Part shown: one piece after another, positions 1-6,980 of the stretch | How the letters are laid out: each line of letters starts with the position of its first letter | Position numbering within the stretch: position 1 is the first letter of the stretch | Source: JAFGQU01 sp964483625 | GTDB taxonomy: Bacteria; Omnitrophota; Gorgyraeia; Duberdicusellales; 4484-171 | Direction: 5' to 3' | Length of the DNA: 13,795 nucleotides | Assembly: GCA_964483625.1 (NCBI GenBank) | Contig: CAZABB010000043.1 | Span: 1 to 13,795, forward strand | Made by a program: the position numbers and the translations under genes | Notes under the pieces: model-generated | What the model saw: only the letters and a program-made list of their open reading frames with translations | What the model was told of the DNA's origin: nothing | The model's database searches: none

Positions 1-150
1 GGCGTTCCGGGGAGAGCTATTGTTCGTAAGGCCGGGACAAAGAAGGTCAGTGGCATTGATTTAGACCACAATAAACTTCCCGATCCGATCATCGAAGTTC
101 TCCATCGTCTGGAGAAGAGGATCGAGGGGCTGGAAGAAAAGAAAAAATAA
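1..150 (+). CDS. cysE: Serine O-acetyltransferase, C-terminal fragment
   Basis: This is an open frame entering from the left edge and ending in TAA; the last 49 residues are visible. It starts with GVPGR, the turn found at the end of the left-handed beta-helix in CysE-type acetyltransferases. A tail containing IDLDHNKLPDP and a short charged helix follows, as in the CysE proteins of Bacillus and cyanobacteria. The family transfers an acetyl group from acetyl-CoA to L-serine, the committed step of cysteine synthesis in the cytosol. The catalytic part lies outside the window, so function is inferred from the tail alone. The gene ends 40 bases before the epimerase and may be cotranscribed with it. 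Another hexapeptide-repeat acetyltransferase is possible, but the DLDH...LPDP tail favours CysE. Confidence 0.72.
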   Translation, partial: GVPGRAIVRKAGTKKVSGIDLDHNKLPDPIIEVLHRLEKRIEGLEEKKK

Positions 151-190
151 ACCCCATCATGCATGTGCAAAGAGGAATAGGGAGAAAACA

Positions 191-1102
191 ATGAACATCC
201 TGGTAACCGGCGGCGCCGGATTCATCGGCTCCAATGTAGCAAAATTATTGAAAGAACGAGGCGATCAGGTTTTCATTCTGGACGATTTCTCTCACGCACA
301 TTTCAAGAACGTTCTCGATCTTGATGCCGAGGTAATCTGTGCTGATGTGGCTGATAAAGAGACGTTTAAGAGCTTGCCGAAGGTTGATGCGGTAATTCAC
401 CAGGCGGCGATTACCGATACGACGCTGCCTGATGATACCAGGATGATGACGGTGAATTACGAAGGGTTCAAAAATGTCCTGGGATTTTGTCTGAAAAAAA
501 ATATCCGGCTGGTCTATGCTTCCAGCGCCGGCGTGTATGGCTCAGGGCCTTCTCCCATGAGCGAGAAGCAAAAACCGGCCCCCTTAAATACTTACGCCTA
601 TTCCAAATATGTATGTGATGTGAAAGCCGCCCAGGTCGCCGCCGGGAAAAAAGGGATGCCCCTTGTGGGGTTGCGTTATTTCAATGTCTACGGACCCGGG
701 GAATATCATAAGGGAGCCTCCAGCAGCATGATCTATCAGCTCTATCTGCAGATGAAGGAAGACAGGTGTCCGCGGGTATTTGAACACGGAGAGCAAAAAC
801 GTGATTTTATCTATGTGAAAGATGTAGCTAGAGTTACGGTGAATGCCCTGAAGGTAAACAAGCAGGTGATTTCCAATGTCGGGACCGGATGTTCCCGTAG
901 CTTTAATGATATTATCGCGAATTTGAATAAAATCTTGAAAAAAAACTTGCCGCCCGATTACTTTCCTAATCCGTACCGTGAGGTCTATCAAAATCATACC
1001 GAGGCCGATACTTCCGTTCTTGCCCGGGTTTTGCAGAGTCAGTGTCAATACTCACTCGAGGCGGGAATTGCCGATTATGTTCACACGTATCTTGAAAAAT
1101 GA
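191..1102 (+). CDS. hldD: NAD-dependent nucleotide-sugar epimerase, HldD-like
   Basis: This is a 303-residue extended short-chain dehydrogenase/reductase. The Rossmann NAD(P) site GGAGFIG is at residues 7-13, the ASSAGVYG serine motif near 110-117, and the catalytic YxxxK is Tyr135/Lys139. Two segments, RYFNVYGPGEYHKG (162-175) and KRDFIYVKDV (203-212), match ADP-L-glycero-D-manno-heptose 6-epimerase (HldD/RfaD) better than UDP-glucose 4-epimerase, and 303 residues is close to the usual length. HldD epimerises the heptose precursor of lipopolysaccharide inner core in the cytosol. The start is supported by GGGAG at 180-184, six bases before ATG. No heptose kinase or heptosyltransferase is adjacent, so the exact sugar substrate is inference. 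Membership of the family is secure. Confidence 0.8.
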   Translation: MNILVTGGAGFIGSNVAKLLKERGDQVFILDDFSHAHFKNVLDLDAEVICADVADKETFKSLPKVDAVIHQAAITDTTLPDDTRMMTVNYEGFKNVLGFCLKKNIRLVYASSAGVYGSGPSPMSEKQKPAPLNTYAYSKYVCDVKAAQVAAGKKGMPLVGLRYFNVYGPGEYHKGASSSMIYQLYLQMKEDRCPRVFEHGEQKRDFIYVKDVARVTVNALKVNKQVISNVGTGCSRSFNDIIANLNKILKKNLPPDYFPNPYREVYQNHTEADTSVLARVLQSQCQYSLEAGIADYVHTYLEK

Positions 1103-1187
1103 TCTGGTGTGAATATTCCGGAAGATCAGGAATTGTTACCATATAAGCCGTGGAGTAATTTTTTCTCCCGTCGGGTATCATCGTAAT

Positions 1188-1221
1188 AAAACGCTGGATT
1201 GCTTGCGAAAGCGGCGTTTTT
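1188..1221 (+). terminator. Rho-independent terminator after the epimerase
   Basis: AAAACGC (1188-1194) is complementary to GCGTTTT (1214-1220). Between them lies a smaller GCTT-GCGA-AAGC hairpin. The 3' arm runs into TTTTTCC and a second T-rich run, TTTATTTTT. The A-rich 5' flank could let it work in both directions. It lies 86 bases after the epimerase stop and before the regulatory gap of the pilus array. Confidence 0.6.
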
Positions 1222-1282
1222 CCTTTATTTTTCCGCTCCCGCCCGAAAAAAACCATTGTGTATAGGTTAAAAAACAATTTCC

Positions 1283-1325
1283 CCCAAGATATGGTAGGGA
1301 ATTCATAGAGGCCCAAGATATGGTA
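1283..1325. repeat. 14-bp direct repeat, two copies
   Basis: CCCAAGATATGGTA occurs at 1283-1296 and again at 1312-1325, 29 bp apart start to start, with an unrelated spacer. The second copy ends 29 bases upstream of the candidate -35 box of the pilus array. Each unit has CCA...TGG ends, a weak palindrome. The exact repetition and the position upstream of a promoter suggest paired protein-binding sites, but no regulator can be assigned. Confidence 0.6.
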
Positions 1326-1354
1326 AAAATGGGGTTTTTGTGCGAAAATCCGTC

Positions 1355-1389
1355 TTGACTATCCAGTATAAGTTAAGGTAAACTATACT
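1355..1389 (+). promoter_or_regulatory. Promoter region with internal dyad, upstream of the HTH gene
   Basis: TTGACT at 1355-1360 is a good -35 element. Two -10 candidates follow: TAAACT (1379-1384, 18-bp spacing) and the better matching TATACT (1384-1389, 23-bp spacing). An imperfect inverted repeat, AGTATAAGTT (1365-1374) and AAACTATACT (1380-1389), matches at 8 of 10 positions and sits between -35 and -10. An operator inside a long spacer is the arrangement used by MerR-family activators, and the next gene encodes a MerR-type HTH. Autoregulation is therefore plausible but inferred. Confidence 0.5.
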
Positions 1390-1426
1390 TGTTCAGGAAC
1401 GGTCAAGCTATATCAAAAGGGGGCAT

Positions 1427-1615
1427 ATGGCGAAAAAACAGCGGTATACCATAGAGAAAGTCGCGAAGGAATTAGGGATTTCTAAATCGACGATTCTTCG
1501 CTACGAGAAAAACGGAATCTTTCCGTGTCCTAAACGGCATCCCATTAACAAGTGGCGTCAATACAGTGAAGAGGATATTAAACGGTTAAAGAAGATCTGT
1601 GGGATAGGAGGATAG
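1427..1615 (+). CDS. Small MerR-type helix-turn-helix protein
   Basis: This 62-residue protein consists almost only of a winged-helix HTH of the MerR/excisionase class. The segment from YTIEKVAKELGISKSTILRYE to Ile31 forms the HTH, and the wing is followed by RQYSEEDIKRLKK, the usual second-helix motif. The dimerisation coiled coil and effector domain of full MerR proteins (normally above 110 residues) are absent, so no ligand can be guessed. AAGGGGG at 1417-1423 precedes the ATG. It is the first gene of the pilus array, and its stop lies four bases before the PilZ start, so cotranscription is likely. It probably binds DNA as an oligomer and may control its own promoter. A full regulator is not hidden by a frameshift: the following gene is a clear PilZ protein. 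Confidence 0.75.
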   Translation: MAKKQRYTIEKVAKELGISKSTILRYEKNGIFPCPKRHPINKWRQYSEEDIKRLKKICGIGG

Positions 1616-1619
1616 ATAT

Positions 1620-1988
1620 ATGGGGGGCGAAGGGCCTGAAAATAGAAGAAAATACATCCGTTTTGAAATTCCTTTGCGGGTTGAAGTTGCGGTACCGGAG
1701 AATAAAGGAAGTATATCCGAAAAAGGCTTGATTTCCGATGTGTCCCGGGAAGGCATGCGTTTGATAGTGGATGAGGATGCTCTGAATGAAGGAGAGGATA
1801 TAGATTTGAGGATCACCCTTCCCGGTAAAGGGGTTGCTATTCCGGCAAAAGGGAAATTGATCTGGAAAAAAGCGAAAGGAACGCAGTGGGAGATGGGATT
1901 AAAGATTCTTTCAATCGATAAAACCACTAAAAGTGACATTCTTGAGTACGCATATAAAATGTGGCTTGAACATGCCGAGAGAGAATAA
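1620..1988 (+). CDS. PilZ-domain protein, predicted c-di-GMP receptor
   Basis: This 122-residue protein is a single PilZ domain. It has both c-di-GMP-contacting motifs of the family: RxxxR (Arg10 and Arg14) and DxSxxG (Asp40, Ser42, Gly45). Beta-strand-rich sequence follows, including GKLIWKK and WEMGLKI, and then a C-terminal helix. A strong AGGAGG at 1606-1611, eight bases before the ATG, fixes the start. It lies between the HTH gene and the assembly ATPase. PilZ proteins in such positions usually bind c-di-GMP and modulate the motor or a regulator. Direct action on the PilB-like ATPase encoded next is plausible but inferred. Both binding motifs are intact, so ligand binding is likely. Confidence 0.87.
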   Translation: MGGEGPENRRKYIRFEIPLRVEVAVPENKGSISEKGLISDVSREGMRLIVDEDALNEGEDIDLRITLPGKGVAIPAKGKLIWKKAKGTQWEMGLKILSIDKTTKSDILEYAYKMWLEHAERE

Positions 1989-2012
1989 CAAGCTGATTGT
2001 TTCGGGAGTCTT

Positions 2013-3716
2013 ATGAATAAAGAGCGGAATAGCGTAGGAAAATATCTGGTCGAACGGGGCATTATTACCGAAAAACAACTATCTGCGGCGTTGGAAAAAC
2101 AGAAAAATATCAATCAGCGTTTAGGGAGCATATTGCTTGAAGAGGGCCTGGTTACGGAACGCCATATCATAGAAGCGCTGTCTCATCAGTTTAATTTAGA
2201 ATGCATTGATCTGGAAAAGCATACTGTGGATAAATCCTTAGTCAGTATTTTCTTTCCGGAAAAAATGAGGGAGTGGAAAATCGTTCCGGTGAAACTCGAA
2301 GGCAATATGCTTACCGTGGCCATTACCGATCCGCTCGACATTAATATGCTGCAGCGGCTGAAATATCTCAGTGGATACAAGATCATTCCCGTGCTGGCGA
2401 CATCGGAAGAAATTGAATCATGTATTAATAAATACTTTGGGCCTCTACAACACATGGAAGATGCGATGCATGATGTTGTGACCGAAAAAACAGCCGGTTC
2501 TCAGGATAAAGAGATGAGTCTTCAGGATCTTCAGGCGGCGGTCAAAGAAGCCCCTGTGGTGAAATTAGTGAATTCAATAATCGGAGAGGCAATTAAAGCG
2601 GAAGCTTCGGATGTCCATTTCGAACCTCAACGGGAAAAGGTACGGGTGCGGTATCGTATTGACGGATTACTCTATGAGAAATTCACCGTTCCCAAAGGAT
2701 TGCAGCCCCCGGTGATTTCCCGGATAAAAATCATGGCGGGGATCGATATTGCCGAACGGCGGCGGCCACAGGACGGAAGGATAGGGCTGATATTCGGTGA
2801 GCGCGAATATGATATTCGCGTTTCCACCCTCCCTGATATTTACGGCGAGAAGGTCGTCTTACGGATTTTGGACAAAAAAAGTATTCGTATCGACTTGAAC
2901 GCATTGGGGCTGGATGAAGAAGAGCGTGATGTCGTTGAAAAACTGATATCGTATCCTTACGGTATTATTCTGGTCACCGGACCCACCGGAAGCGGGAAGA
3001 CAACTACTCTTTATTCGGTATTAAATCAACTGAACGATACTACGCGTAATATCGTGACGGTCGAAGATCCGATTGAATATGAACTGGAAGGCATCAACCA
3101 GACTGCCGTCAATGTGCGGGCGGACTATACCTTCGCCAGCGGCATGCGTCACATCCTGCGTCAGGATCCCGATGTGGTGATGATCGGTGAGATTCGTGAT
3201 GTCGAAACCGCCGAGATTTCCATTCAGGCGGCGTTGACCGGGCATCTGGTTTTTTCTACTCTGCATACCAATAACGCTTCCTCGGCGGTCATTCGTTTAT
3301 TGAATATGAATATTGAACCATTTTTGATCAGTTCTTCGGTTATTGCCGTTATCGCTCAACGGTTGGTGAGGAAAGTCTGTCCTCATTGCCGCGAAGAGAT
3401 GGAGCTTTCCGATGGTATCAAGAAAGATATTGCCGGGATACTTCCGGATGCGGGGGAGATGAAGTTTGTGAAGGGGAAAGGGTGTGATCAGTGTAATGAG
3501 ATAGGATATCATGGGCGCACGGGTATTTACGAGATTATGCCGGTAACCCAGGAGATCAAAGATCTGGTATTGCGGCGGGCGACGGAAAAGGAAATCTCCG
3601 ATGTAGCGATAAAACAGGGAATGAGAACGTTGCAAATGAGCGGGTTGAAAAAGGCAATGAATAGGGTTACGACAGTTGAAGAAGTAATGCGGGTCGCTTT
3701 CGTAAAAAGGATTTAG
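2013..3716 (+). CDS. pilB: Type IV pilus/T2SS assembly ATPase (PilB/GspE)
   Basis: This 567-residue AAA-like secretion ATPase powers pilin polymerisation from the cytosolic face. The N-terminus carries two adjacent MshEN-type repeats (residues 8-30 and 37-59, each with G..L...G......L...L..Q spacing), a known c-di-GMP-binding fold. The motor domain has Walker A GPTGSGKT (323-330), the Asp box VEDPIEYE (350-357), Walker B with DVVMIGEIRD (387-396, Glu393) and the His box GHLVFSTLHTN (410-420). Four zinc-binding cysteines, C456/C459 and C491/C494, are present as in GspE/PilB and unlike PilT. Length is normal. GGGAG at 2004-2008 precedes the start. The gene lies directly before the platform protein, its partner. 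Whether the machine makes pili, secretes, or both cannot be told from this protein. Confidence 0.95.
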   Translation: MNKERNSVGKYLVERGIITEKQLSAALEKQKNINQRLGSILLEEGLVTERHIIEALSHQFNLECIDLEKHTVDKSLVSIFFPEKMREWKIVPVKLEGNMLTVAITDPLDINMLQRLKYLSGYKIIPVLATSEEIESCINKYFGPLQHMEDAMHDVVTEKTAGSQDKEMSLQDLQAAVKEAPVVKLVNSIIGEAIKAEASDVHFEPQREKVRVRYRIDGLLYEKFTVPKGLQPPVISRIKIMAGIDIAERRRPQDGRIGLIFGEREYDIRVSTLPDIYGEKVVLRILDKKSIRIDLNALGLDEEERDVVEKLISYPYGIILVTGPTGSGKTTTLYSVLNQLNDTTRNIVTVEDPIEYELEGINQTAVNVRADYTFASGMRHILRQDPDVVMIGEIRDVETAEISIQAALTGHLVFSTLHTNNASSAVIRLLNMNIEPFLISSSVIAVIAQRLVRKVCPHCREEMELSDGIKKDIAGILPDAGEMKFVKGKGCDQCNEIGYHGRTGIYEIMPVTQEIKDLVLRRATEKEISDVAIKQGMRTLQMSGLKKAMNRVTTVEEVMRVAFVKRI

Positions 3717-3718
3717 CC

Positions 3719-4918
3719 ATGGAAAAATTTATTTACAGGGTAAGAGATCGTCAGGGAAAAATGATGACCGGGACGTTGGAGGCTGATGATAAACGCACGT
3801 TGGTGAGGCGCCTTTCCGAACATGGATATTTTGTGGTGCACGTCAAAAAGTTCCGTAAGCAAGCTTCTTTGTTCAGCCAGAACGTCAAGCTTGAATCGGT
3901 CATTTTGTTTACCCACAAATTAAGTTCGATGATCAGTGCCGGAATTCCGATTTTACGCTGTTTGCATATTCTGTGGGAACAGACTGAAGAGAGGGAAATG
4001 CAGCTGGTGGTCAGCGAAATCAGGAACGACCTGGAACGGGGAATTTCTCTCTCGGTCGCTATGAGTAAATTCCCCGATGCCTTTTCTTACGTATATATCA
4101 ATCTTATTGAGGTTGCCGAGCGGGGGGGGGTCCTCGCTGAAATTTTGAAAAAAATCGTCGTCTTCATGCAACGTCAGCGTGAATTACGCATGCGGATGAA
4201 GAAAGCGCTCACCTACCCGACGGTGATTCTGGGGATCGCGTTGTTTGTTTTTATCATTATGATGTTTTTTGTCGTGCCGGTATTTCGAGGGGTTTTCGCC
4301 AAACTGAATATTTCGTTACCTTTTTTTACTCGGATTATTCTGGGCGTGTCCGATTTTTTCCGCATGTACTGGTGGATTGTTCCTGTGGCGGGCGTCGTCG
4401 GAGCGTTGTGGTATCGGCGGTATTATCGCACCGAGCAGGGCCGGTACCGGATCGATGTCGCAAAACTGCGTATGCCGCTCATCGGAGACCTTATATTTAC
4501 GTCGGCCTTAGCGCGGTTCACCTATGCCTTTTCTCTTCTTGTCATCGGGGGGGTGCCTCTGGTATACAGTCTGGAAAGTGCCAAAAAAAGTTCTTCCAAT
4601 CAGGTTATCGAAGCAAAACTGAATTATGTGAAGGAGAAAGTCGTTCACGGAGAAGGGTTGAGTGAGGCGATGCAGACGACAAAGTTTTTCCCTCCCTTCA
4701 TAACCGAAATGATAGCCATTGGTGAGGAGAGCGGTACATTGGGTGAAATGCTCAATGTCCTTGCGGTCCATCTGGACGAGGAAGTTGAGTACCGGATTAA
4801 TAAATTTGTAACACTTATTGAGCCTATCGCAATTGTCTTGATCGGTCTTATTGTCGCCGCTGTGCTCATTGCTTTATATTCGCCGATCTTTACGCTGTGG
4901 GGAAGGCTGGGTACGTGA
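3719..4918 (+). CDS. pilC: Inner-membrane platform protein (PilC/GspF)
   Basis: This 399-residue protein has two T2SSF domains (about residues 60-182 and 262-385). Three hydrophobic membrane segments lie near 167-190, 218-236 and 368-390. The repeated GE.SG.L-type helix turn is visible in both halves (VAERGGVLAEIL at 132-143, GEESGTLGEML at 335-345). It is the polytopic platform on which the ATPase turns to insert or extract pilins. AAAAAGG at 3704-3710 is eight bases before the ATG, and the gene starts two bases after the ATPase stop. An uninterrupted run of nine G residues (4122-4130) encodes part of the first domain at codons 135-138. The frame is intact here, but the run could be slippery. 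Confidence 0.95.
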   Translation: MEKFIYRVRDRQGKMMTGTLEADDKRTLVRRLSEHGYFVVHVKKFRKQASLFSQNVKLESVILFTHKLSSMISAGIPILRCLHILWEQTEEREMQLVVSEIRNDLERGISLSVAMSKFPDAFSYVYINLIEVAERGGVLAEILKKIVVFMQRQRELRMRMKKALTYPTVILGIALFVFIIMMFFVVPVFRGVFAKLNISLPFFTRIILGVSDFFRMYWWIVPVAGVVGALWYRRYYRTEQGRYRIDVAKLRMPLIGDLIFTSALARFTYAFSLLVIGGVPLVYSLESAKKSSSNQVIEAKLNYVKEKVVHGEGLSEAMQTTKFFPPFITEMIAIGEESGTLGEMLNVLAVHLDEEVEYRINKFVTLIEPIAIVLIGLIVAAVLIALYSPIFTLWGRLGT

Positions 4919-4939
4919 GAATGAAAAGCGGGGATCCCC

Positions 4940-4968
4940 TTGAAATAAGTAAAACAAAAGTTTATATA
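4940..4968 (+). promoter_or_regulatory. Candidate promoter for the major pilin gene
   Basis: TTGAAA (4940-4945) and TATATA (4963-4968) are separated by 17 bp, ideal sigma-70-type spacing. They lie in the only sizeable gap inside the array (4919-5103). A perfect 10-bp palindrome, GGGGATCCCC (4930-4939), abuts the -35 box and could be an operator. A start near 4975 would give a leader of about 129 bases before the pilin ATG. Extra transcription of the major pilin relative to the machinery genes makes biological sense. Confidence 0.5.
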
Positions 4969-5103
4969 TAAGGGGGATGGTGTGATGCCGGAAGCGATTC
5001 CCGTAAACAAAAGGTTGCGAGAAAGATTGATAAAGTGGTAAGAAATGAGGTATACAGGAAAGGTTATGGCTGAGGTATGAACATCACGAAAAAAGGAGGG
5101 ATT

Positions 5104-5475
5104 ATGCGGAGAAAAGGGTTCACCTTGATTGAACTTTTGGTTGTTTTGGTAATTGTGGGGATTTTGCTTACCATGGTTATCCCCAATGCCTTACGGGCTA
5201 TTCGTCAGGCGAATACCAAGCAATGCGCGTCCAATCTTCGTACGATCGACACCGCCGCGCATATGTGCTTTTCCGAAACCCGCAGTTGGGATGAGTGCAG
5301 TACGCTGGATGAATTGGCGGATTATCTGCCCGATGAAGACGGTGATGGCGAGGGGGATGAACTGGAATGTCCTTTTGGGGTTGACTATAGTATGGACGGC
5401 GATGATACCGACGGTTATCGTGGTAACCGGGCCGGGCATTTTTCCAGTGATAATTGGCCGAATACCCACGACTAG
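5104..5475 (+). CDS. Major pilin or GspG-like pseudopilin
   Basis: This 123-residue class III prepilin has leader MRRKG followed by FTLIELLVVLVIVGILL. Cleavage is after Gly5, Phe6 would be N-methylated, and Glu10 is the conserved +5 glutamate. I chose the ATG at 5104 over one at 5077 because AAGGAGG (5093-5099) lies just before it and it gives the normal short basic leader. The globular part is small and rich in Asp, with DEDGDGEGDE (77-86) and MDGDDTDG (97-104), which look like metal-binding loops. Four cysteines (41, 55, 65, 89) could form disulfides. The ECPFG...Y segment resembles the C-terminal strand of GspG/ComGC-like pilins. A prepilin peptidase is needed for maturation but is not in the window. 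It is the best candidate for the main fibre subunit. Confidence 0.88.
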   Translation: MRRKGFTLIELLVVLVIVGILLTMVIPNALRAIRQANTKQCASNLRTIDTAAHMCFSETRSWDECSTLDELADYLPDEDGDGEGDELECPFGVDYSMDGDDTDGYRGNRAGHFSSDNWPNTHD

Positions 5476-5489
5476 AAAGGATTCTGAGG

Positions 5490-6977
5490 ATGATTGTAAA
5501 TCTGGAATTCAGTCGTAATACGATCAAGTGCGTGTGTCTGCAGAAAAAAGGGAATGGCCTTGTTGTTTCTCAGGCTTATTCTCTTCCGGTTCCGTGCGAC
5601 GTATTTGACGAAGAGAATTCAGAAAAAGTTACTGCTTTGCTGAAAACTTTTTTTAAACAGCATCGCATCCCCTTACAGAAAGTATATTTCTCTCTTTGTC
5701 ATAATGATATAGTCTTTCAGGAGTTGACGCTTCCGGTCATGCCGGATCCGGAGATCCATGAGGCGGTAAAGAATGAAATCGAGCGGGTTCCCCGGTTTGC
5801 CTCGGAGGAATATCACTATAGTTATCAGAGTATTCACCAGCGCGGGGAAAATAAAATACACATTCTGTCTCTGGCCATGCCTCAGAGTGTGTTTGAGGTT
5901 CCTTTGCGGATTCTGAAATCAGCCGGCTGTGCGATTCAGGGATTTGATGTCGTTCCTTTAAGCGTGCTCTCTCTGGCGGAAAAAGTTTCTTCGGGGGAGA
6001 ATATAGGCGTCCTGGTAGTATGCGAACATATTACTTATTTCCTTATTATGCGCGACAACGTCTGCGAGAAAATTTATCTGGCTAATTCCGGGACGGATGA
6101 TCTTCTGCAAGGCGAAGCCGCGGCAGTAGATCAAAAGGCATTAAAATTATGGTTAGAGGAGATCCACCGGATCCTTAAATTCTATGAAGTAGAACAGCAT
6201 AGAGTTTCTCCCCGGATGTATGTTGTCTGGGATAACGAACGGATTGCAGATTTGCTTCAACATGTGGGGACACTTGTTCGTCAGGAAGTATTACCGTTAG
6301 AGATGCCTCGTTCCGTCCAGTTCTCCAAGCGGGTTAATTTTCTCAAATTGAATCATATGTATGCCCCTTTAGTGGGAATGGGGCTGCCTGGTGGTTCTCA
6401 CCGCCGATTCAATTTGGAGCGTATTTGGAACAAGAAAAAAACACATCGGTATCAGCGTAAAATCGTCATCTGTGGTGCTATCTATTTGATATGCGTAGGC
6501 GTTTTAGGTGCACGGACAATGAGCTTTTTCTCACAGAAGACGCATTCTCTGGATTTCTATCGGCAGGAACTCTCCCGTCAGATAGAAGATTTGGAGAAGC
6601 GTACTGATAAGCTTCGTGCCGAACGGGCTCATTATGAGCAGTTGAAAGAAAACATATTGAAACAGGCGACAGTTATCAGTAATCTAAACCGACGGTCCTG
6701 GGCGAAAACTTTTTCCCGGGTGGGAGAGAATATTCCCGAAGATGTCTGGCTCCAGTCATTTACGTTTAATCGGGAAGGAGAATGTGAATTGCAGGGGAAC
6801 AGCTTCCATTTAGAGTCAGTGGCCGATTTTATGAGAACGCTGGAAAAGACGGGGTATTTCAGCGAAGTGAAACTCGATTTTACCAAAGAGCGTCAGGTAG
6901 AAGGCCAAACGCTTGTGGAATTCGGGATTGTGATGAATGTCGTTTTGAAACAGGATGCTGTCCAAGAAAAGGATTGA
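5490..6977 (+). CDS. PilM-PilN fusion protein, GspL-like
   Basis: This 495-residue protein starts with an actin-like PilM-type domain (1-300). It continues through RFNLERIW (306-313), the place of the PilN INLLP-type peptide, into a membrane segment (324-344). A coiled coil (350-395) and a periplasmic PilN ferredoxin-like domain (about 400-490) follow. The ATG at 5490, after AGAAAGGA (5474-5481), is preferred to an upstream ATG that would overlap the pilin. PilM and PilN are normally separate; one chain with this order corresponds to GspL. Phosphate-1 (LEFSR at 5-9 for LDIGS) and phosphate-2 (VVCEH at 176-180 for VDIG) are degenerate, so ATP binding is doubtful. The protein should connect the cytosolic ATPase with PilO/PilP and the secretin. 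Identity is secure at domain level. Confidence 0.85.
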   Translation: MIVNLEFSRNTIKCVCLQKKGNGLVVSQAYSLPVPCDVFDEENSEKVTALLKTFFKQHRIPLQKVYFSLCHNDIVFQELTLPVMPDPEIHEAVKNEIERVPRFASEEYHYSYQSIHQRGENKIHILSLAMPQSVFEVPLRILKSAGCAIQGFDVVPLSVLSLAEKVSSGENIGVLVVCEHITYFLIMRDNVCEKIYLANSGTDDLLQGEAAAVDQKALKLWLEEIHRILKFYEVEQHRVSPRMYVVWDNERIADLLQHVGTLVRQEVLPLEMPRSVQFSKRVNFLKLNHMYAPLVGMGLPGGSHRRFNLERIWNKKKTHRYQRKIVICGAIYLICVGVLGARTMSFFSQKTHSLDFYRQELSRQIEDLEKRTDKLRAERAHYEQLKENILKQATVISNLNRRSWAKTFSRVGENIPEDVWLQSFTFNREGECELQGNSFHLESVADFMRTLEKTGYFSEVKLDFTKERQVEGQTLVEFGIVMNVVLKQDAVQEKD

Positions 6978-6980
6978 TCG

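Noticed and set aside
966..1316. Open frame of 116 codons on the minus strand over the end of the epimerase and the following gap.
   Set aside because: It runs antisense to a clear gene, has no family resemblance, and crosses the terminator and one copy of the direct repeat.
4930..4939. GGGGATCCCC considered as a terminator after the platform gene.
   Set aside because: It is a loop-free palindrome and no T-run follows; an operator or chance site is more likely.
4985..5041. An 18-codon open frame (MPEAIPVNKRLRERLIKW) in the pilin leader, behind an AGGGGG.
   Set aside because: It is very short, has no recognised motif, and could arise by chance; without conservation data it is not called as a gene.
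4975..5103. Possible c-di-GMP riboswitch in the pilin leader.
   Set aside because: I see none of the conserved GEMM or c-di-GMP-II core sequences; only the position is suggestive.
5077..5103. Earlier ATG for the major pilin, adding nine residues.
   Set aside because: The strong AAGGAGG lies inside this extension, just before the ATG at 5104, and the shorter leader is the standard prepilin form.
5454..5489. Earlier ATG for the PilM-PilN fusion.
   Set aside because: It would overlap the pilin end and has no ribosome site; the ATG at 5490 begins directly at the first actin-like strand and has AGAAAGGA upstream.
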